From Saccharothrix sp. NRRL B-16348 (GTDB lineage Bacteria > Actinomycetota > Actinomycetes > Mycobacteriales > Pseudonocardiaceae): 64,000 bases of DNA. Of the stretch, positions 40,307 through 51,278 are shown piece after piece. The notes under the pieces were generated by a model. That model was not told where the DNA came from, did not search any database, and saw nothing but the letters and a program-made list of their open reading frames with translations. The DNA lies in contig NZ_LGED01000204.1 of assembly GCF_001280085.1 (NCBI RefSeq), positions 1 to 64,000 on the forward strand, in the 5' to 3' direction. The position numbers and the translations under genes were made by a program. Position 1 is the stretch's first letter, and each line of letters opens with the position of its first letter.

Positions 40307-40959
40307 GGCGCGATGCGCTGCACTTCCCAGCCGTCACGCCCGAGGCGGAAGCGGAGGCGGTCGTGCATCCGGTCGCGGCGGCCCTGCCAGAACTCGACCT
40401 CCTCGGGCCGGATGCGCCAGCCGCCCCAGTGCGGCGGCACGGGTACCCGGTCGGCGTCGGCGAACTGCCGCTCGACCTTGTTCAGCGCGCTCTCCAAAGT
40501 GGAGCGTCCGGTGACGACGCGGGACTGCGGCGACGCCCAGGCGCCCAGCTGCGAGCCGCGCGGGCGGCTCTCCCAGTAGCTCGCGGTCTCGGCGGGACCG
40601 ACCTTCTCGACGGTGCCGCGCACGTGCGCCTGCCGCTGCATCGCGAACCACGGGAACGTGGCCGACGCGTACCGGGTGGCCATCAGGTCGTGGCTCTTCG
40701 CCGACGTGTAGTTGGTGAAGAACACCAGGCCGCGCTCGTCCAGGCCCTTCGCCAGCACGGTCCGCGAGGACGGGCGGCCCTCGGTGTCGGCGGTCGCCAG
40801 GACCATCGCGTTCGGCTCGGGCAGGCCCGCGCCCGCCGCCTGGTCCAGCCACAGCTGCAACTGCTCGTGCCAACTGGCCGCGAGGTCGCTCTCTGTGAGC
40901 GAGCCTTGTTCGTAGGACACGCGCATCGACGGCAACGCGATGTTCGTCGTCTCCGACAT
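40303..40959 (-). CDS. pdxH: Pyridoxamine 5-phosphate oxidase
   Basis: 218 residues; FMN enzyme that makes pyridoxal 5-phosphate. Visible are MRVSYEQGSLTESDLAASWHEQLQLWLDQA, EPNAMVLATADTEGRPSSRTVLAKGLDERGLVFFTNYTSAKSHDLMA (FMN site), WESRPRGSQLGAWASPQSRVV and the C-terminal WGGWRIRPEEVEFWQGRRDRMHDRLRFRL signature with the final Pro. ATG 40959 has GGAGG upstream. Convergent to DUF2079; co-directional with ureD upstream, but a 48-base gap separates them. Confidence 0.95.
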   Translation of the reverse strand: MSETTNIALPSMRVSYEQGSLTESDLAASWHEQLQLWLDQAAGAGLPEPNAMVLATADTEGRPSSRTVLAKGLDERGLVFFTNYTSAKSHDLMATRYASATFPWFAMQRQAHVRGTVEKVGPAETASYWESRPRGSQLGAWASPQSRVVTGRSTLESALNKVERQFADADRVPVPPHWGGWRIRPEEVEFWQGRRDRMHDRLRFRLGRDGWEVQRIAP

Positions 40960-41007
40960 CCCGACCTCCCGGAGCGTAATTCGTCCTGGCCAAGGCACTT
41001 GTGGCAC

Positions 41008-41871
41008 CTAGCGATCCAGCGACCGTACGGGTTTCCCGCCCACGGCGAAACCGCCCGCACGGTGATGACCGCCACCCGATCCGTGACTTTCGGTGTGACC
41101 CGCGCCTCGGAATCGAGTACGAGATCGAGTCAGAGAGCCGCTCGACCCGGGGTGCCTGGACCGCGCCTCGTCGAGCGCGCGTTCGACGGTCACCGCGTCG
41201 TGGGCCACGGCGGTGCTCAGGCTGCCGCCGCGCGCCAGCGGCACGAGCGACCACCAGTCCTCTGAAACCGCTCCCGGCAGGTCGTCGTCCCAGCACAGCA
41301 GCTCGGTGCCGAACACCCGGCGGCCCGCCAGGCCGGCCGGGCTCGCGTCCACTTCGGGCGTTCCCAACCGGGACGTCTGCTTGATCACCGGGCCGGCGCG
41401 CCGGACGTCGAGCGTCGTGGTGAGCGTGCCCGACCGCTCGTTCGACCGACCGAGCACGATGACGTCCCGCGCACGCAGCCGAGCGCCTTCCCCCATCCGC
41501 GCGCGGAACACGGTGTCGTGGCACGCACGCGCGGTGACGACGGTCGGTTCCGGCAGGTACGCCAACGTCGCGCCGTCGGCCAGTTCCACGTCGACCAGCG
41601 CTCGGCTGCCGCCGGGGTGCTGGCCGGGCAGCGCCAGCGTCGCGGCCACCCCGCGCAGCTCCAGCGACGCGCCTTCCTCGACCGTGACGCGCAATTCCAG
41701 GTCGTCGCCGCCCAACGGCGCGGTGACCGCGCTGACGAGGTGCACCAACGCCACCTCGTCGTCCGGTCGCCGGCGCGTCACCAGGCGCAGCGGCGCCATC
41801 GACCGCATGTCGCGCACGACGGTGCGCCCGTTCGGGTCGAGGGCCACGACCAGGTGAGCCCGCGCCCTCAC
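41008..41871 (-). CDS. ureD: Urease accessory protein UreD
   Basis: 287 residues from GTG 41871 (VRARAHLVVAL), in the usual start position of the family; GTG 41898 is a second choice. UreD, with UreF and UreG, forms the scaffold that loads nickel into urease. The core VHLVSAVTAPLGGDDLELRVTVEEGASLELRGVAATLALPG and SRLGTPEVDASPAGLAGRRVFGTELLCWDD fits the actinobacterial type. After VTVERALDEA, the family's usual end, a 50-residue Ser/Arg/Gly/His-rich tail continues, which is unusual. The gene lies 554 bases upstream of ureG on the same strand, with a DUF4232 gene on the opposite strand in between. Confidence 0.85.
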   Translation of the reverse strand: MRARAHLVVALDPNGRTVVRDMRSMAPLRLVTRRRPDDEVALVHLVSAVTAPLGGDDLELRVTVEEGASLELRGVAATLALPGQHPGGSRALVDVELADGATLAYLPEPTVVTARACHDTVFRARMGEGARLRARDVIVLGRSNERSGTLTTTLDVRRAGPVIKQTSRLGTPEVDASPAGLAGRRVFGTELLCWDDDLPGAVSEDWWSLVPLARGGSLSTAVAHDAVTVERALDEARSRHPGSSGSLTRSRTRFRGAGHTESHGSGGGHHRAGGFAVGGKPVRSLDR

Positions 41872-41948
41872 CGGAGCAACCCCTGTGACCCCCGACACGT
41901 CCTCTGGTCGGGTGGAACTCCCACCCACGCGTCTCGGGGGAGATCGTG

Positions 41949-42455
41949 ATGAGGAGATTGATCGCAATAACCGCCGCCATCGCGGCGATGGTCGTCACCG
42001 GGGGAACCGCCGTCGCGCAGGAAGCGGCGACCGCCACGTGCCGGTCGGCGGACCTGACCATCGGTTTCGGCCGCGAGGGAGGCGCGGCGGGCACGGTGTA
42101 CCGGGAGGTCGTGTTCACCAACCGGGGCCTGCACCCGTGCGTGCTGCGCGGCTTCCCAGGTGTGTCCTATGTGGACGGTAATGGCAACCAGGTCGGCGCC
42201 GCCGCCGTCCGCGTCGGCGAACGCGGGCCGCTGCTCACCCTGCCGCACGGCACGGCGGTCCGCTCGGACGTCGGCTTCGCCCAAGTCGACAACTTCGACC
42301 CGGACGTGTGCCGCAAGACGCCCGTGTGGGGGATCCGCGTGTTCCCGCCGGACGAGACCGTGCCGCTGTACCTGCCGATGACCGACCAGTCCGGCTGCGC
42401 GGGCGACGTCAGCCCGTTCGGGAATCAACTGACCGCCGCGAGCGTGCGGAGCTGA
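41949..42455 (+). CDS. Secreted DUF4232 protein inserted in urease cluster
   Basis: 168 residues. Signal peptide [23 protein letters not shown] (cleaved near residue 23, no lipobox Cys); mature DUF4232 domain with [54 protein letters not shown] and a last Cys pair. It lies on the plus strand between ureD and ureG, whose 3-prime end it overlaps by 31 bases. Compare the lipoprotein version at 311-904. The ATG has GGGGAG six bases upstream. Confidence 0.85.
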   Translation: MRRLIAITAAIAAMVVTGGTAVAQEAATATCRSADLTIGFGREGGAAGTVYREVVFTNRGLHPCVLRGFPGVSYVDGNGNQVGAAAVRVGERGPLLTLPHGTAVRSDVGFAQVDNFDPDVCRKTPVWGIRVFPPDETVPLYLPMTDQSGCAGDVSPFGNQLTAASVRS

Positions 42456-43120
42456 GCGCGCACCCACTCGGCCACCGCGGGTGCGTCCGGTGTGTCCACA
42501 AGGGACTGGGAGATCACCGGTAGCTCGCCGCGCATCCGGTGGGCGTCGGCCGTCATGACACCGAGGTCGGCGCCCACCATCGGCGCGAGGTCCGTCTTGT
42601 TGATCACCAGCAGGTCCGCGGTGGTCACGCCGGGGCCGCCCTTGCGAGGCACCTTGTCGCCGCCCGCCACGTCCACCACGAAGATCTGCCGGTCCACCAG
42701 GCCGCGGCTGAACACGGCGGTCAGGTTGTCACCGCCGCTCTCGATGATCACCAGCTCCAGACCGTGGATCCGGTGCTCCAGCAGTTCCACGGCGTCCAGG
42801 TTGGCCGTGATGTCGTCGCGGATCGCCGTGTGCGGGCACGCGCCCGTCTGCACGGCCTCGATCCGCTCGACGTCCAGCACACCGGCGGCGCGCAGGAAGT
42901 CGGCGTCCTCGGTCGTGTAGATGTCGTTCGTCACGACGGCGAGGTTCACGCTGCCGCCCAACGCCCGGCACAGCGCCGCGGTCAACGCGGTCTTGCCGCT
43001 GCCGACCGGCCCGCCGATGCCGAGGCGCACGGCCCGGTGCTCGTGGTCGTGCGGGTGGTGCGGGTCGTGGCCCGCGTCGGTGGGGTCGAAGTTCACCGGG
43101 TGCACGTGGTCAGCTGACAA
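42425..43120 (-). CDS. ureG: Urease accessory GTPase UreG
   Basis: 231 residues. SIMIBI-class GTPase that supplies the nickel for urease activation. P-loop [12 protein letters not shown] (near 36-47), His-rich N-terminus ([11 protein letters not shown]) that binds Ni, the CPH nickel site [19 protein letters not shown] (switch II) and NKTD (base recognition). TTG 43120 has AGAGG nine bases upstream and overlaps ureF; GTG 43105 is an alternative. Last gene of the ureABCFG run. Confidence 0.9.
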   Translation of the reverse strand: MSADHVHPVNFDPTDAGHDPHHPHDHEHRAVRLGIGGPVGSGKTALTAALCRALGGSVNLAVVTNDIYTTEDADFLRAAGVLDVERIEAVQTGACPHTAIRDDITANLDAVELLEHRIHGLELVIIESGGDNLTAVFSRGLVDRQIFVVDVAGGDKVPRKGGPGVTTADLLVINKTDLAPMVGADLGVMTADAHRMRGELPVISQSLVDTPDAPAVAEWVRAQLRTLAAVS

Positions 43121-43760
43121 AGAGACGCACCTCTTCCGAGTGGTGGCGGTCGTGGGCTTCGGCCAGGAGGTCCAGGCCGGGCGCGCTCGGCGCGGGCAGG
43201 TCCTCGGGCGGGGTGTCGGCGTGTTCGGCGGCCATCCCGGCGACCGCGTCGATCTCGGTCGCCAACCGGGCCAGCGCCGCGTTCACGCCGAACGGGTCCA
43301 GCCCGAGCAGCCGGATCGCGCCCGTCGCCGGCCCCGTCACCGAGTGGTAGGCCACGGCCTGCGCGGCCTCGAACGGCTCGCCGACCAGCACGCCCACGAT
43401 CACCGGGTGGTGCGGCCTCGGCGTCACCCGCAGCAGCTCGGTCAACGCCGCCGACGGCCACGCCTTCCGGGCCGCCCGCGCGATACCCCGTCCCTGCACG
43501 CGCGAGGCGTGGCGCTGGGCGGGCGACGGCGTGCGGGCGTCGAGCTCGGCGTCCAGCTCCTCGTACCGCCCGCGAGTCGCGGCGGCCGCGAACACCGCGC
43601 CCAACGCGCCCGCCGTCCGCAGCCGCCCGATCAGGAACGACGCCAACGACGCCTCGTCGGTGACCAGCCGGCGCGCGACGGCCTCCTCCAGCCCGCCGGA
43701 GTGCACGTGGCCGCCGCCCGGGAACCGGGAGTCCGCGACCATCAGCGCCACGAGGTTCAT
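43110..43760 (-). CDS. ureF: Urease accessory protein UreF
   Basis: 216 residues, all-helical. [24 protein letters not shown] at the N-terminus is the UreF start, and [48 protein letters not shown] is the core. It recruits UreG to the UreD-urease complex. Its ATG overlaps the ureC stop by one base (TGATG), so translation is coupled. Some residues near the ends vary but nothing essential seems missing. Confidence 0.9.
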   Translation of the reverse strand: MNLVALMVADSRFPGGGHVHSGGLEEAVARRLVTDEASLASFLIGRLRTAGALGAVFAAAATRGRYEELDAELDARTPSPAQRHASRVQGRGIARAARKAWPSAALTELLRVTPRPHHPVIVGVLVGEPFEAAQAVAYHSVTGPATGAIRLLGLDPFGVNAALARLATEIDAVAGMAAEHADTPPEDLPAPSAPGLDLLAEAHDRHHSEEVRLFVS

Positions 43761-45460
43761 CAGAACAGGAAGTAGCGCTGGGCCATCGGCAGCTCGGCCA
43801 CCGGCGCGGGTTCCACCAGCTCGCCGTCGATCCGCACGGCGAAGCTGTCCGGGTCCACCTTCACCGACGGCATCGCGTCGTTGAGCACCATGTCGGTCTT
43901 GGTGACGCCACGCGTGTTCCCCACCGCCACCAACGGGCGCGCCAGCCTCAGCATGTCCGCCAGGTCCGCGTCGACCGCCTGCTGCGACACGAAGTGCACG
44001 CTGCTGCGCGCTGCCGAGTGGGCGCCGAACATCGGCCGCGCGAAGATCGGCTGCGGGGTCGGGATGGACGCGTTCGCGTCACCCATCGCGGCGTGCGCGA
44101 TGAACCCGCCCTTGAGCACCACCGCCGGCCGCACGCCGAAGAACTTGGGCTCCCACAGCACCAGGTCGGCCAGCTTGCCGACCTCCACCGACCCGACCTC
44201 GTGGTCGATGCCGTGCGCGATGGCCGGGTTGATCGTGTACTTGGCCACGTACCGGCGGGCGCGCAGGTTGTCCGGCATCTCCCCCCGCCGACGCTGCATC
44301 ACGTGCGCGGTCTGCCACGTCCGGATGATGACCTCGCCGACCCGGCCCATCGCCTGCGAGTCCGAGCTGATCATCGAGATCGCGCCCAGGTCGTGCAGGA
44401 TGTCCTCGGCCGCGATCGTCGTCGGCCGGATGCGGCTCTCCGCGAACGCCAGGTCCTCGGGCACGGACGGGTTGAGGTGGTGGCACACCATCAACATGTC
44501 CAGGTGCTCTTCCAGCGTGTTCACCGTGTGCGGGCGCGTGGGGTTGGTCGAGGACGGCAGCACGTTCGGCTCGGACACCACCTGGATGATGTCCGGCGCG
44601 TGCCCGCCGCCCGCGCCCTCGGAGTGGTAGGCGTTGATCGACCGGCCCGCGATGGCCTCCAGCGTCGACTCCACGAACCCGGCCTCGTTCAACGTGTCCG
44701 TGTGGATCGCGACCTGCACCCCGGACTCGTCGGCCACCCGCAGGCACGCGTCGATCGCCGCCGGCGTCGTCCCCCAGTCCTCGTGCAGCTTGAAGCCACC
44801 CGCACCGCCGACCAGCTGCTCCCTGAGGGCGTCTTCCCGCGTCGTGTTGCCCTTGCCGAGCAGCAGCACGTTCACCGGCATGTGGTCCATCGACGCGAGC
44901 ATCCGGCCCAGGTTCCACGCGCCGGGCGTCACCGTCGTGGCCTTCGTGCCCTCCGCCGGCCCCGTCCCGCCGCCGATCAGCGTCGTCAGCCCGGACGCGA
45001 CCGCGACGTCCACGATCCCCGGCGTGATGAAGTGCACGTGGCAGTCGATGCCGCCGGCGGTGAGCACCTTCCCGTTGCCCGAGAGCACCTCGGTCGACGG
45101 CCCGATCACCAGCGCCGGGTCCACGCCGTCCATGGTGTCCGGGTTGCCCGCCTTGCCGATGCCGACGATCCGCCCGTCCCTGACCCCCACGTCGGCCTTC
45201 ACCACACCCCAGTGGTCGAGCACGACCGCGCCCGTGATCACGAGGTCCGGCGCGCCCTCCGCCCGGGTGGCCACGCCCTGGCCCATCGACTCGCGGATCA
45301 CCTTCCCGCCGCCGAAGATCACCTCGTCGCCCGCGCCCGCCGGGCCCATCGACCGGTCCTCGGTGACCTCGATCAGGATGTCGGTGTCGGCGAGCCTGAT
45401 CCGGTCGCCGACCGTCGGCCCCAGCAGTTCCGCGTAGCGGCGGCGGCTGATCTCGTTCAC
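43760..45460 (-). CDS. ureC: Urease alpha subunit UreC
   Basis: 566 residues, the catalytic subunit that hydrolyses urea. Metal ligands are visible: [11 protein letters not shown] (HxH), the carbamylated Lys224 in [10 protein letters not shown], the His of [13 protein letters not shown] and of [12 protein letters not shown], and the flap His in [22 protein letters not shown] with [13 protein letters not shown] 45460 overlaps the ureB stop (GTGA). Complete and typical of actinobacteria. Confidence 0.96.
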   Translation of the reverse strand: MNEISRRRYAELLGPTVGDRIRLADTDILIEVTEDRSMGPAGAGDEVIFGGGKVIRESMGQGVATRAEGAPDLVITGAVVLDHWGVVKADVGVRDGRIVGIGKAGNPDTMDGVDPALVIGPSTEVLSGNGKVLTAGGIDCHVHFITPGIVDVAVASGLTTLIGGGTGPAEGTKATTVTPGAWNLGRMLASMDHMPVNVLLLGKGNTTREDALREQLVGGAGGFKLHEDWGTTPAAIDACLRVADESGVQVAIHTDTLNEAGFVESTLEAIAGRSINAYHSEGAGGGHAPDIIQVVSEPNVLPSSTNPTRPHTVNTLEEHLDMLMVCHHLNPSVPEDLAFAESRIRPTTIAAEDILHDLGAISMISSDSQAMGRVGEVIIRTWQTAHVMQRRRGEMPDNLRARRYVAKYTINPAIAHGIDHEVGSVEVGKLADLVLWEPKFFGVRPAVVLKGGFIAHAAMGDANASIPTPQPIFARPMFGAHSAARSSVHFVSQQAVDADLADMLRLARPLVAVGNTRGVTKTDMVLNDAMPSVKVDPDSFAVRIDGELVEPAPVAELPMAQRYFLF

Positions 45461-45768
45461 CGGTCCAGCTCCCCCGCCCACTCGGACCGCAGCCCGGGCA
45501 CGCGCCGCGCCCCGGCCAGCGGCACCAGCACGACCTCGCGCTCCACGCCCGGCTCGAACCGCACCGCCGTGCCCGCCGGGATGTCCAGCCGCTTGCCCCA
45601 CGCGGCCTCCCGGTCGAACTCCAGCCCGGGGTTGACGGCGGCGAAGTGGTAGTGCGACCCGACCTGCACCGGGCGGTCCGCCGCGTTGACCACGACGAGC
45701 GTGGTGCGCGGCCGACCGGGGTTCAGCTCGACCGGCTCGTCGCCGGTGACGATCTCGCCAGGGACCAC
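45457..45768 (-). CDS. ureB: Urease beta subunit UreB
   Basis: 103 residues from GTG 45768 ([19 protein letters not shown]), which matches the family start and has GAGGAG upstream; an ATG at 45795 would add nine unusual residues and overlap ureA. Contains [19 protein letters not shown] and [24 protein letters not shown], the UreB core. Translationally coupled to ureC. Confidence 0.94.
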   Translation of the reverse strand: MVPGEIVTGDEPVELNPGRPRTTLVVVNAADRPVQVGSHYHFAAVNPGLEFDREAAWGKRLDIPAGTAVRFEPGVEREVVLVPLAGARRVPGLRSEWAGELDR

Positions 45769-45778
45769 GGGCTGCTCC

Positions 45779-46081
45779 TCACACGATCGGGTCATGCACG
45801 GTCACGAGCTTGGTGCCGTCCGGGAAGGTCGCCTCGACCTGCACGGACTCGATCATCTCCGGCACGCCGTCCAGGACCTGGTCGCGCGTGAGGACGTGCC
45901 TGCCGCTGTCCATCAGCTCGCTGACCGTCCGGCCGTCGCGGGCGCCTTCGAGCACGTGGTCGGTGATGAGCGCGACCGCTTCCGGGTAGTTCAGGACCAC
46001 CCCGCGGTCGAGCCGCCTGCGCGCGACGTCGGCCGCCACGTGGACCAGCAGCTTGTCCCGCTCGTGCGGTGTCAGGTGCAT
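45779..46081 (-). CDS. ureA: Urease gamma subunit UreA
   Basis: 100 residues, the standard length. [55 protein letters not shown] and [28 protein letters not shown] are all typical. First gene of the minus-strand urease operon ureABCFG; its promoter is in the 185-base gap to the divergent citA-type gene, in which no clear box was seen. ureB follows by ten bases. Confidence 0.95.
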   Translation of the reverse strand: MHLTPHERDKLLVHVAADVARRRLDRGVVLNYPEAVALITDHVLEGARDGRTVSELMDSGRHVLTRDQVLDGVPEMIESVQVEATFPDGTKLVTVHDPIV

Positions 46082-46175
46082 GGCCGGTGGTCTACCACGG
46101 GAAACAGCCGCACCGCCGAACCGAAACAAGGGCTTAACGATCTACCGGACTTCTGAATCGGTTCCTTGATCGTGA

Positions 46176-48653
<2,478 letters not shown>

Positions 48654-48666
48654 CCGGAACCCCACT

Positions 48667-48698
48667 GTGGGGGTCGTCCCTTCCGGGGCGGCCCCCAC
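48667..48698 (+). terminator. Terminator of serC
   Basis: A 14-bp G+C-rich stem (48667-48680 with 48685-48698, including two G-U pairs) with a TTCC loop, 13 bases after the serC stop. Confidence 0.8.
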
Positions 48699-48892
48699 AC
48701 CCATGACCAGGCACTTCGGCAACCCGCACCCACTGGCGCCGAGGTGAACCTTGGGGTAACGGGGGTGCGCCGTCCGCCGACATACGGCAAGATCACACGA
48801 AGATATCGGCGAACACGGCGAGTCTCCCCCGTCAAGGCGGCGCGCCGCATTAACGTGAGTACTCGGCGAGGTGAGCCATCCGGGAGGCCATG

Positions 48893-49810
48893 ATGCGAGC
48901 GTTGCGAGTCATCGGGCTCGAAGACGACGGCAAGTCCGTCATCCTCGAGGACCCGGATCGCGGCGAGCGCTTCGTGCTCCCCGCCGACGAACGGCTGCGC
49001 GCGGCGGCACGCGGCGACCTGACCCGACTCGGCCAGATCGAGATCGAGGTCGAGAGCCAGATGCGCCCCCGCGAGATCCAGGCCAGGATCCGCGCCGGCG
49101 AGTCCGTCGCCCAGGTCGCGGCGGCAGCCGGCCTGCCCGCCCACCGCGTCGAGCGCTACGCCTACCCCGTCCTCCTCGAACGCTCCCGCACCGCCGAACT
49201 GGCCCAACGCGCCCACCCCGTCCGCGAGGACGGCCCGGACGTGCAGACCCTCGGCGAAGTCGTCGCCCACTCCTTCGGCCTCCGCGGCCAGGAGTACGCC
49301 GACGTCAGCTGGGACTCGTGGCGTGGCGAGGACGGTCGCTGGGTCGTGCAACTGCACTGGACCGCCGGCAGGTCCGACAACCTGGCGCACTGGGCCTTCC
49401 ACCCCGGCGCACAGGGCGGCACGGTCACGGCACTGGACGACGGCGCCATGGAACTCATGGACCCGAACCCCAACCGAACCCTCCGCACCGTCCGCCCGGT
49501 CACCCAACTGGCCCGCCAAGCCCTGGAACTGGAGAAGCAACAGGACCCGGAACCGGAAATCCTCGCCCGCGAGGAACCGGCCCCACCACCTCCTCCTCCA
49601 CCAGTCCAGGAACCGCAGCCAACCCCGGACCCCGTCCCCGTGGCCGAGGAACCGGCAGACACCCCGCCACCGGTCCCCAAGCAGCCGGCCGCAGGCGCCA
49701 AGCAACAACCGCCCCGCAAGGACCCACCACCCAAGCGAGGCAAGAAGAACCACCCGATCGTGCCTTCCTGGGAAGACGTCCTCCTAGGCGTCCGCTCCAC
49801 CCGAGGCTAA
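48893..49810 (+). CDS. sepH: Septation protein SepH
   Basis: 305 residues. The N-terminal DUF3071 domain (LRVIGLEDDGKSVILEDPDRGERFVLPADERLRAAARGD, QIEIEVESQMRPREIQARIRAGESVAQVAAAAGLPAHRVERYAYPVLLERS) carries the helix-turn-helix (about 63-92). SepH binds FtsZ and promotes its assembly in actinobacteria. The C-terminal 110 residues are Pro/Glu/Lys-rich, likely disordered. ATG 48893 was chosen by ribosome-site spacing; ATG 48890 is adjacent. It is flanked by serC and citA, as in Mycobacterium tuberculosis Rv0883c-Rv0884c (recollection). Confidence 0.92.
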   Translation: MRALRVIGLEDDGKSVILEDPDRGERFVLPADERLRAAARGDLTRLGQIEIEVESQMRPREIQARIRAGESVAQVAAAAGLPAHRVERYAYPVLLERSRTAELAQRAHPVREDGPDVQTLGEVVAHSFGLRGQEYADVSWDSWRGEDGRWVVQLHWTAGRSDNLAHWAFHPGAQGGTVTALDDGAMELMDPNPNRTLRTVRPVTQLARQALELEKQQDPEPEILAREEPAPPPPPPPVQEPQPTPDPVPVAEEPADTPPPVPKQPAAGAKQQPPRKDPPPKRGKKNHPIVPSWEDVLLGVRSTRG

Positions 49811-49820
49811 GCACCAGTCA

Positions 49821-49866
49821 GTGCGAGAAGGGCCCCCGCAACACACTGCGGGGGCCCTTCTCGCAC
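49821..49866 (+). terminator. Terminator of sepH
   Basis: A perfect 20-bp stem (49821-49840 with 49847-49866) with a six-base ACACAC loop, ten bases after the sepH stop. One of the strongest hairpins in the window. Confidence 0.9.
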
Positions 49867-49882
49867 TACTACCCACCCAACG

Positions 49883-50030
49883 GCCTCACATCGGACCCGC
49901 AGCCTTCGCACCGAGGCCCGATTTGACATGGGTTCGGGTGCCTTAGGCTGGTCGAAGCCGGGCAGGCTTGGCGGACGCTCTTCCCGCCAGGCCTGCCCGG
50001 CTTTGGCCGTAAGGGCCCCATGTCAAATCG
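49883..50030 (+). repeat. Palindromic intergenic element, complete copy
   Basis: Outer arms CGATTTGACATGGG (49919-49932) and 50017-50030 match exactly; inner 20-bp arms (49955-49974 with 49984-50003, one mismatch) close a nine-base loop; the middle section pairs imperfectly. The whole is a 112-bp imperfect palindrome plus a conserved left flank at 49883-49918. Bases 49909-49985 recur exactly, inverted, at 1-77. It fills most of the 311-base gap between sepH and the next gene. Bases 50031-50121 hold nothing further. Confidence 0.88.
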
Positions 50031-50121
50031 AGCCGGAAGTGACCACCGCGCCGCAACCACCAACCCGAACCGCACCACCGCGCCGGGCTTGACCAACCAC
50101 CCATCCGGGTAACCACCCCCC

Positions 50122-50496
50122 ATGCTGGGACGACTGGTCGTGGGCGCCGCCTTGGGCGCCGGTCTGGGCGCGGCCTGGTGGGGCCTGCGCGAACTCATCG
50201 CCTCCGGAACCATCTGCTCGACCGAGGACTGGGACTGCCTGGCCATGGGCCTGTTCGCCATGCCGATCAGCCTGATCCTGGCCGTGCTCATCGCCTGGGC
50301 CGTCCTCAAAGCCGCCCACCAGGACCGCCCGCTCGGCTACGCCGCCGTCGGCGTCACCTTCACCGCCGCCCTCACCCTCCTCACCGTCTGGGTCTCGATC
50401 CCGGCCGGCTCCATCACCGCCGGCGTGATCGGCTTCGTCCTGGCCGCCCCGGTGACAGCACGGCACCCGGTCAGCCACACTGCTGCCCGTGACTGA
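50122..50496 (+). CDS. Small membrane protein
   Basis: 124 residues with about four hydrophobic segments (LVVGAALGAGLGAAWWGLRELI, LAMGLFAMPISLILAVLIAWAVLKAA, LGYAAVGVTFTAALTLLTVWVSI, SITAGVIGFVLAAPVTA). Two cysteines flank the loop SGTICSTEDWDCLAMG. The family is not recognised. Overlaps the next membrane-protein gene by eight bases; the two may form a pair. No ribosome site is obvious. Confidence 0.65.
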   Translation: MLGRLVVGAALGAGLGAAWWGLRELIASGTICSTEDWDCLAMGLFAMPISLILAVLIAWAVLKAAHQDRPLGYAAVGVTFTAALTLLTVWVSIPAGSITAGVIGFVLAAPVTARHPVSHTAARD

Positions 50497-50941
50497 CACG
50501 CCGCACCCCTCCCGCCTGACCGCGGGCGGTTTCGCGTTCAAGGTGCTCCTGCGCGTGGTGGTGTCGGCCGCCCTCGGTTCCGCGCTGCTCATCGCGTGGA
50601 TCTGGGCCTACCGCAGCGGCGTGCTCGACCGGGTGGTGAACGAGACGACCCTGGGCGAGTTCATCCTGCTGGTCGTCGTCGGCCTGCCGATCGCGCTGGT
50701 GTTCAGCGCCCTCGTCGCGGGCCCGGTCCTCTGGCTGCTGAAGATCCGCCCGGTGTGGCCGATCATCCTGATCGGCCCGATCTTCCTGGGCCTCGCGCAC
50801 TACTTCAAGGTGCCCGACCAGCTCTCATCCCTCGGCGACCGCTGGACGGTCCTCATCCTCCTGGCGGGCGCGAGCTACGGCCTGGCGGGCCTGATCACCG
50901 CACCCGCGATCCTCCGCCAGGGCCGCCGCCGCAAAAACTGA
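50489..50941 (+). CDS. Membrane protein
   Basis: 150 residues, four membrane helices (VLLRVVVSAALGSALLIAWIWAY, FILLVVVGLPIALVFSALVAGPVLWLL, WPIILIGPIFLGLAHYF, VLILLAGASYGLAGLITAPAIL), basic C-terminus. No recognised domain. Starts eight bases before the end of the preceding small membrane-protein gene and is convergent to the 79-residue gene six bases downstream. Confidence 0.65.
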   Translation: MTDTPHPSRLTAGGFAFKVLLRVVVSAALGSALLIAWIWAYRSGVLDRVVNETTLGEFILLVVVGLPIALVFSALVAGPVLWLLKIRPVWPIILIGPIFLGLAHYFKVPDQLSSLGDRWTVLILLAGASYGLAGLITAPAILRQGRRRKN

Positions 50942-50947
50942 AAACAG

Positions 50948-51187
50948 CTACTCCGGCACCGGCACCGCGTCGAGCACCTCCACCTCGACCCCCTCGAACC
51001 GGCACCACTCCTCCGCCTCCTCCCGGCCGATCGGCCGCGCCCCCTCGGGCCGAGGACCACCCACCACGTCCCACCCATCGGGCGCGAGCACGTACAACCG
51101 CCCCCCGCTCACCGCCAACAACCGACCGCGGGGGAACGCCATCGTCGGCTCCGCCCGGAGATACCTCACAGCCACCTTGACCTCCAC
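50948..51187 (-). CDS. Small hypothetical protein
   Basis: 79 residues, acidic; begins MEVKVAVRYLRAEPTMAFPRGRLLAVSGGRLYVLAPDGW and ends EVEVLDAVPVPE. Looks like a small beta-barrel fold of about six strands. GTG 51187 is used; GTG 51175 (with GGAGG upstream) is an equally fair start. Function unknown. It is divergent from the ABC exporter genes. Confidence 0.6.
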   Translation of the reverse strand: MEVKVAVRYLRAEPTMAFPRGRLLAVSGGRLYVLAPDGWDVVGGPRPEGARPIGREEAEEWCRFEGVEVEVLDAVPVPE

Positions 51188-51278
51188 CTACCTCGAGCTT
51201 GCAGGGTCAAAGACGCGAAAACCGGATGCCGATAGTCGGTCCACCTTCGTACCGTCATGGTGGACCGGAGGGGGACTC

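Noticed and set aside
49883..50030. Insertion sequence
   Set aside because: No transposase frame, no clear target duplication; the palindrome and flank are all that is shared between copies.
51177..51278. Longer N-terminus for ABC exporter subunit 1
   Set aside because: The extra residues are not membrane-like or conserved, and a strong ribosome site stands directly before GTG 51279.
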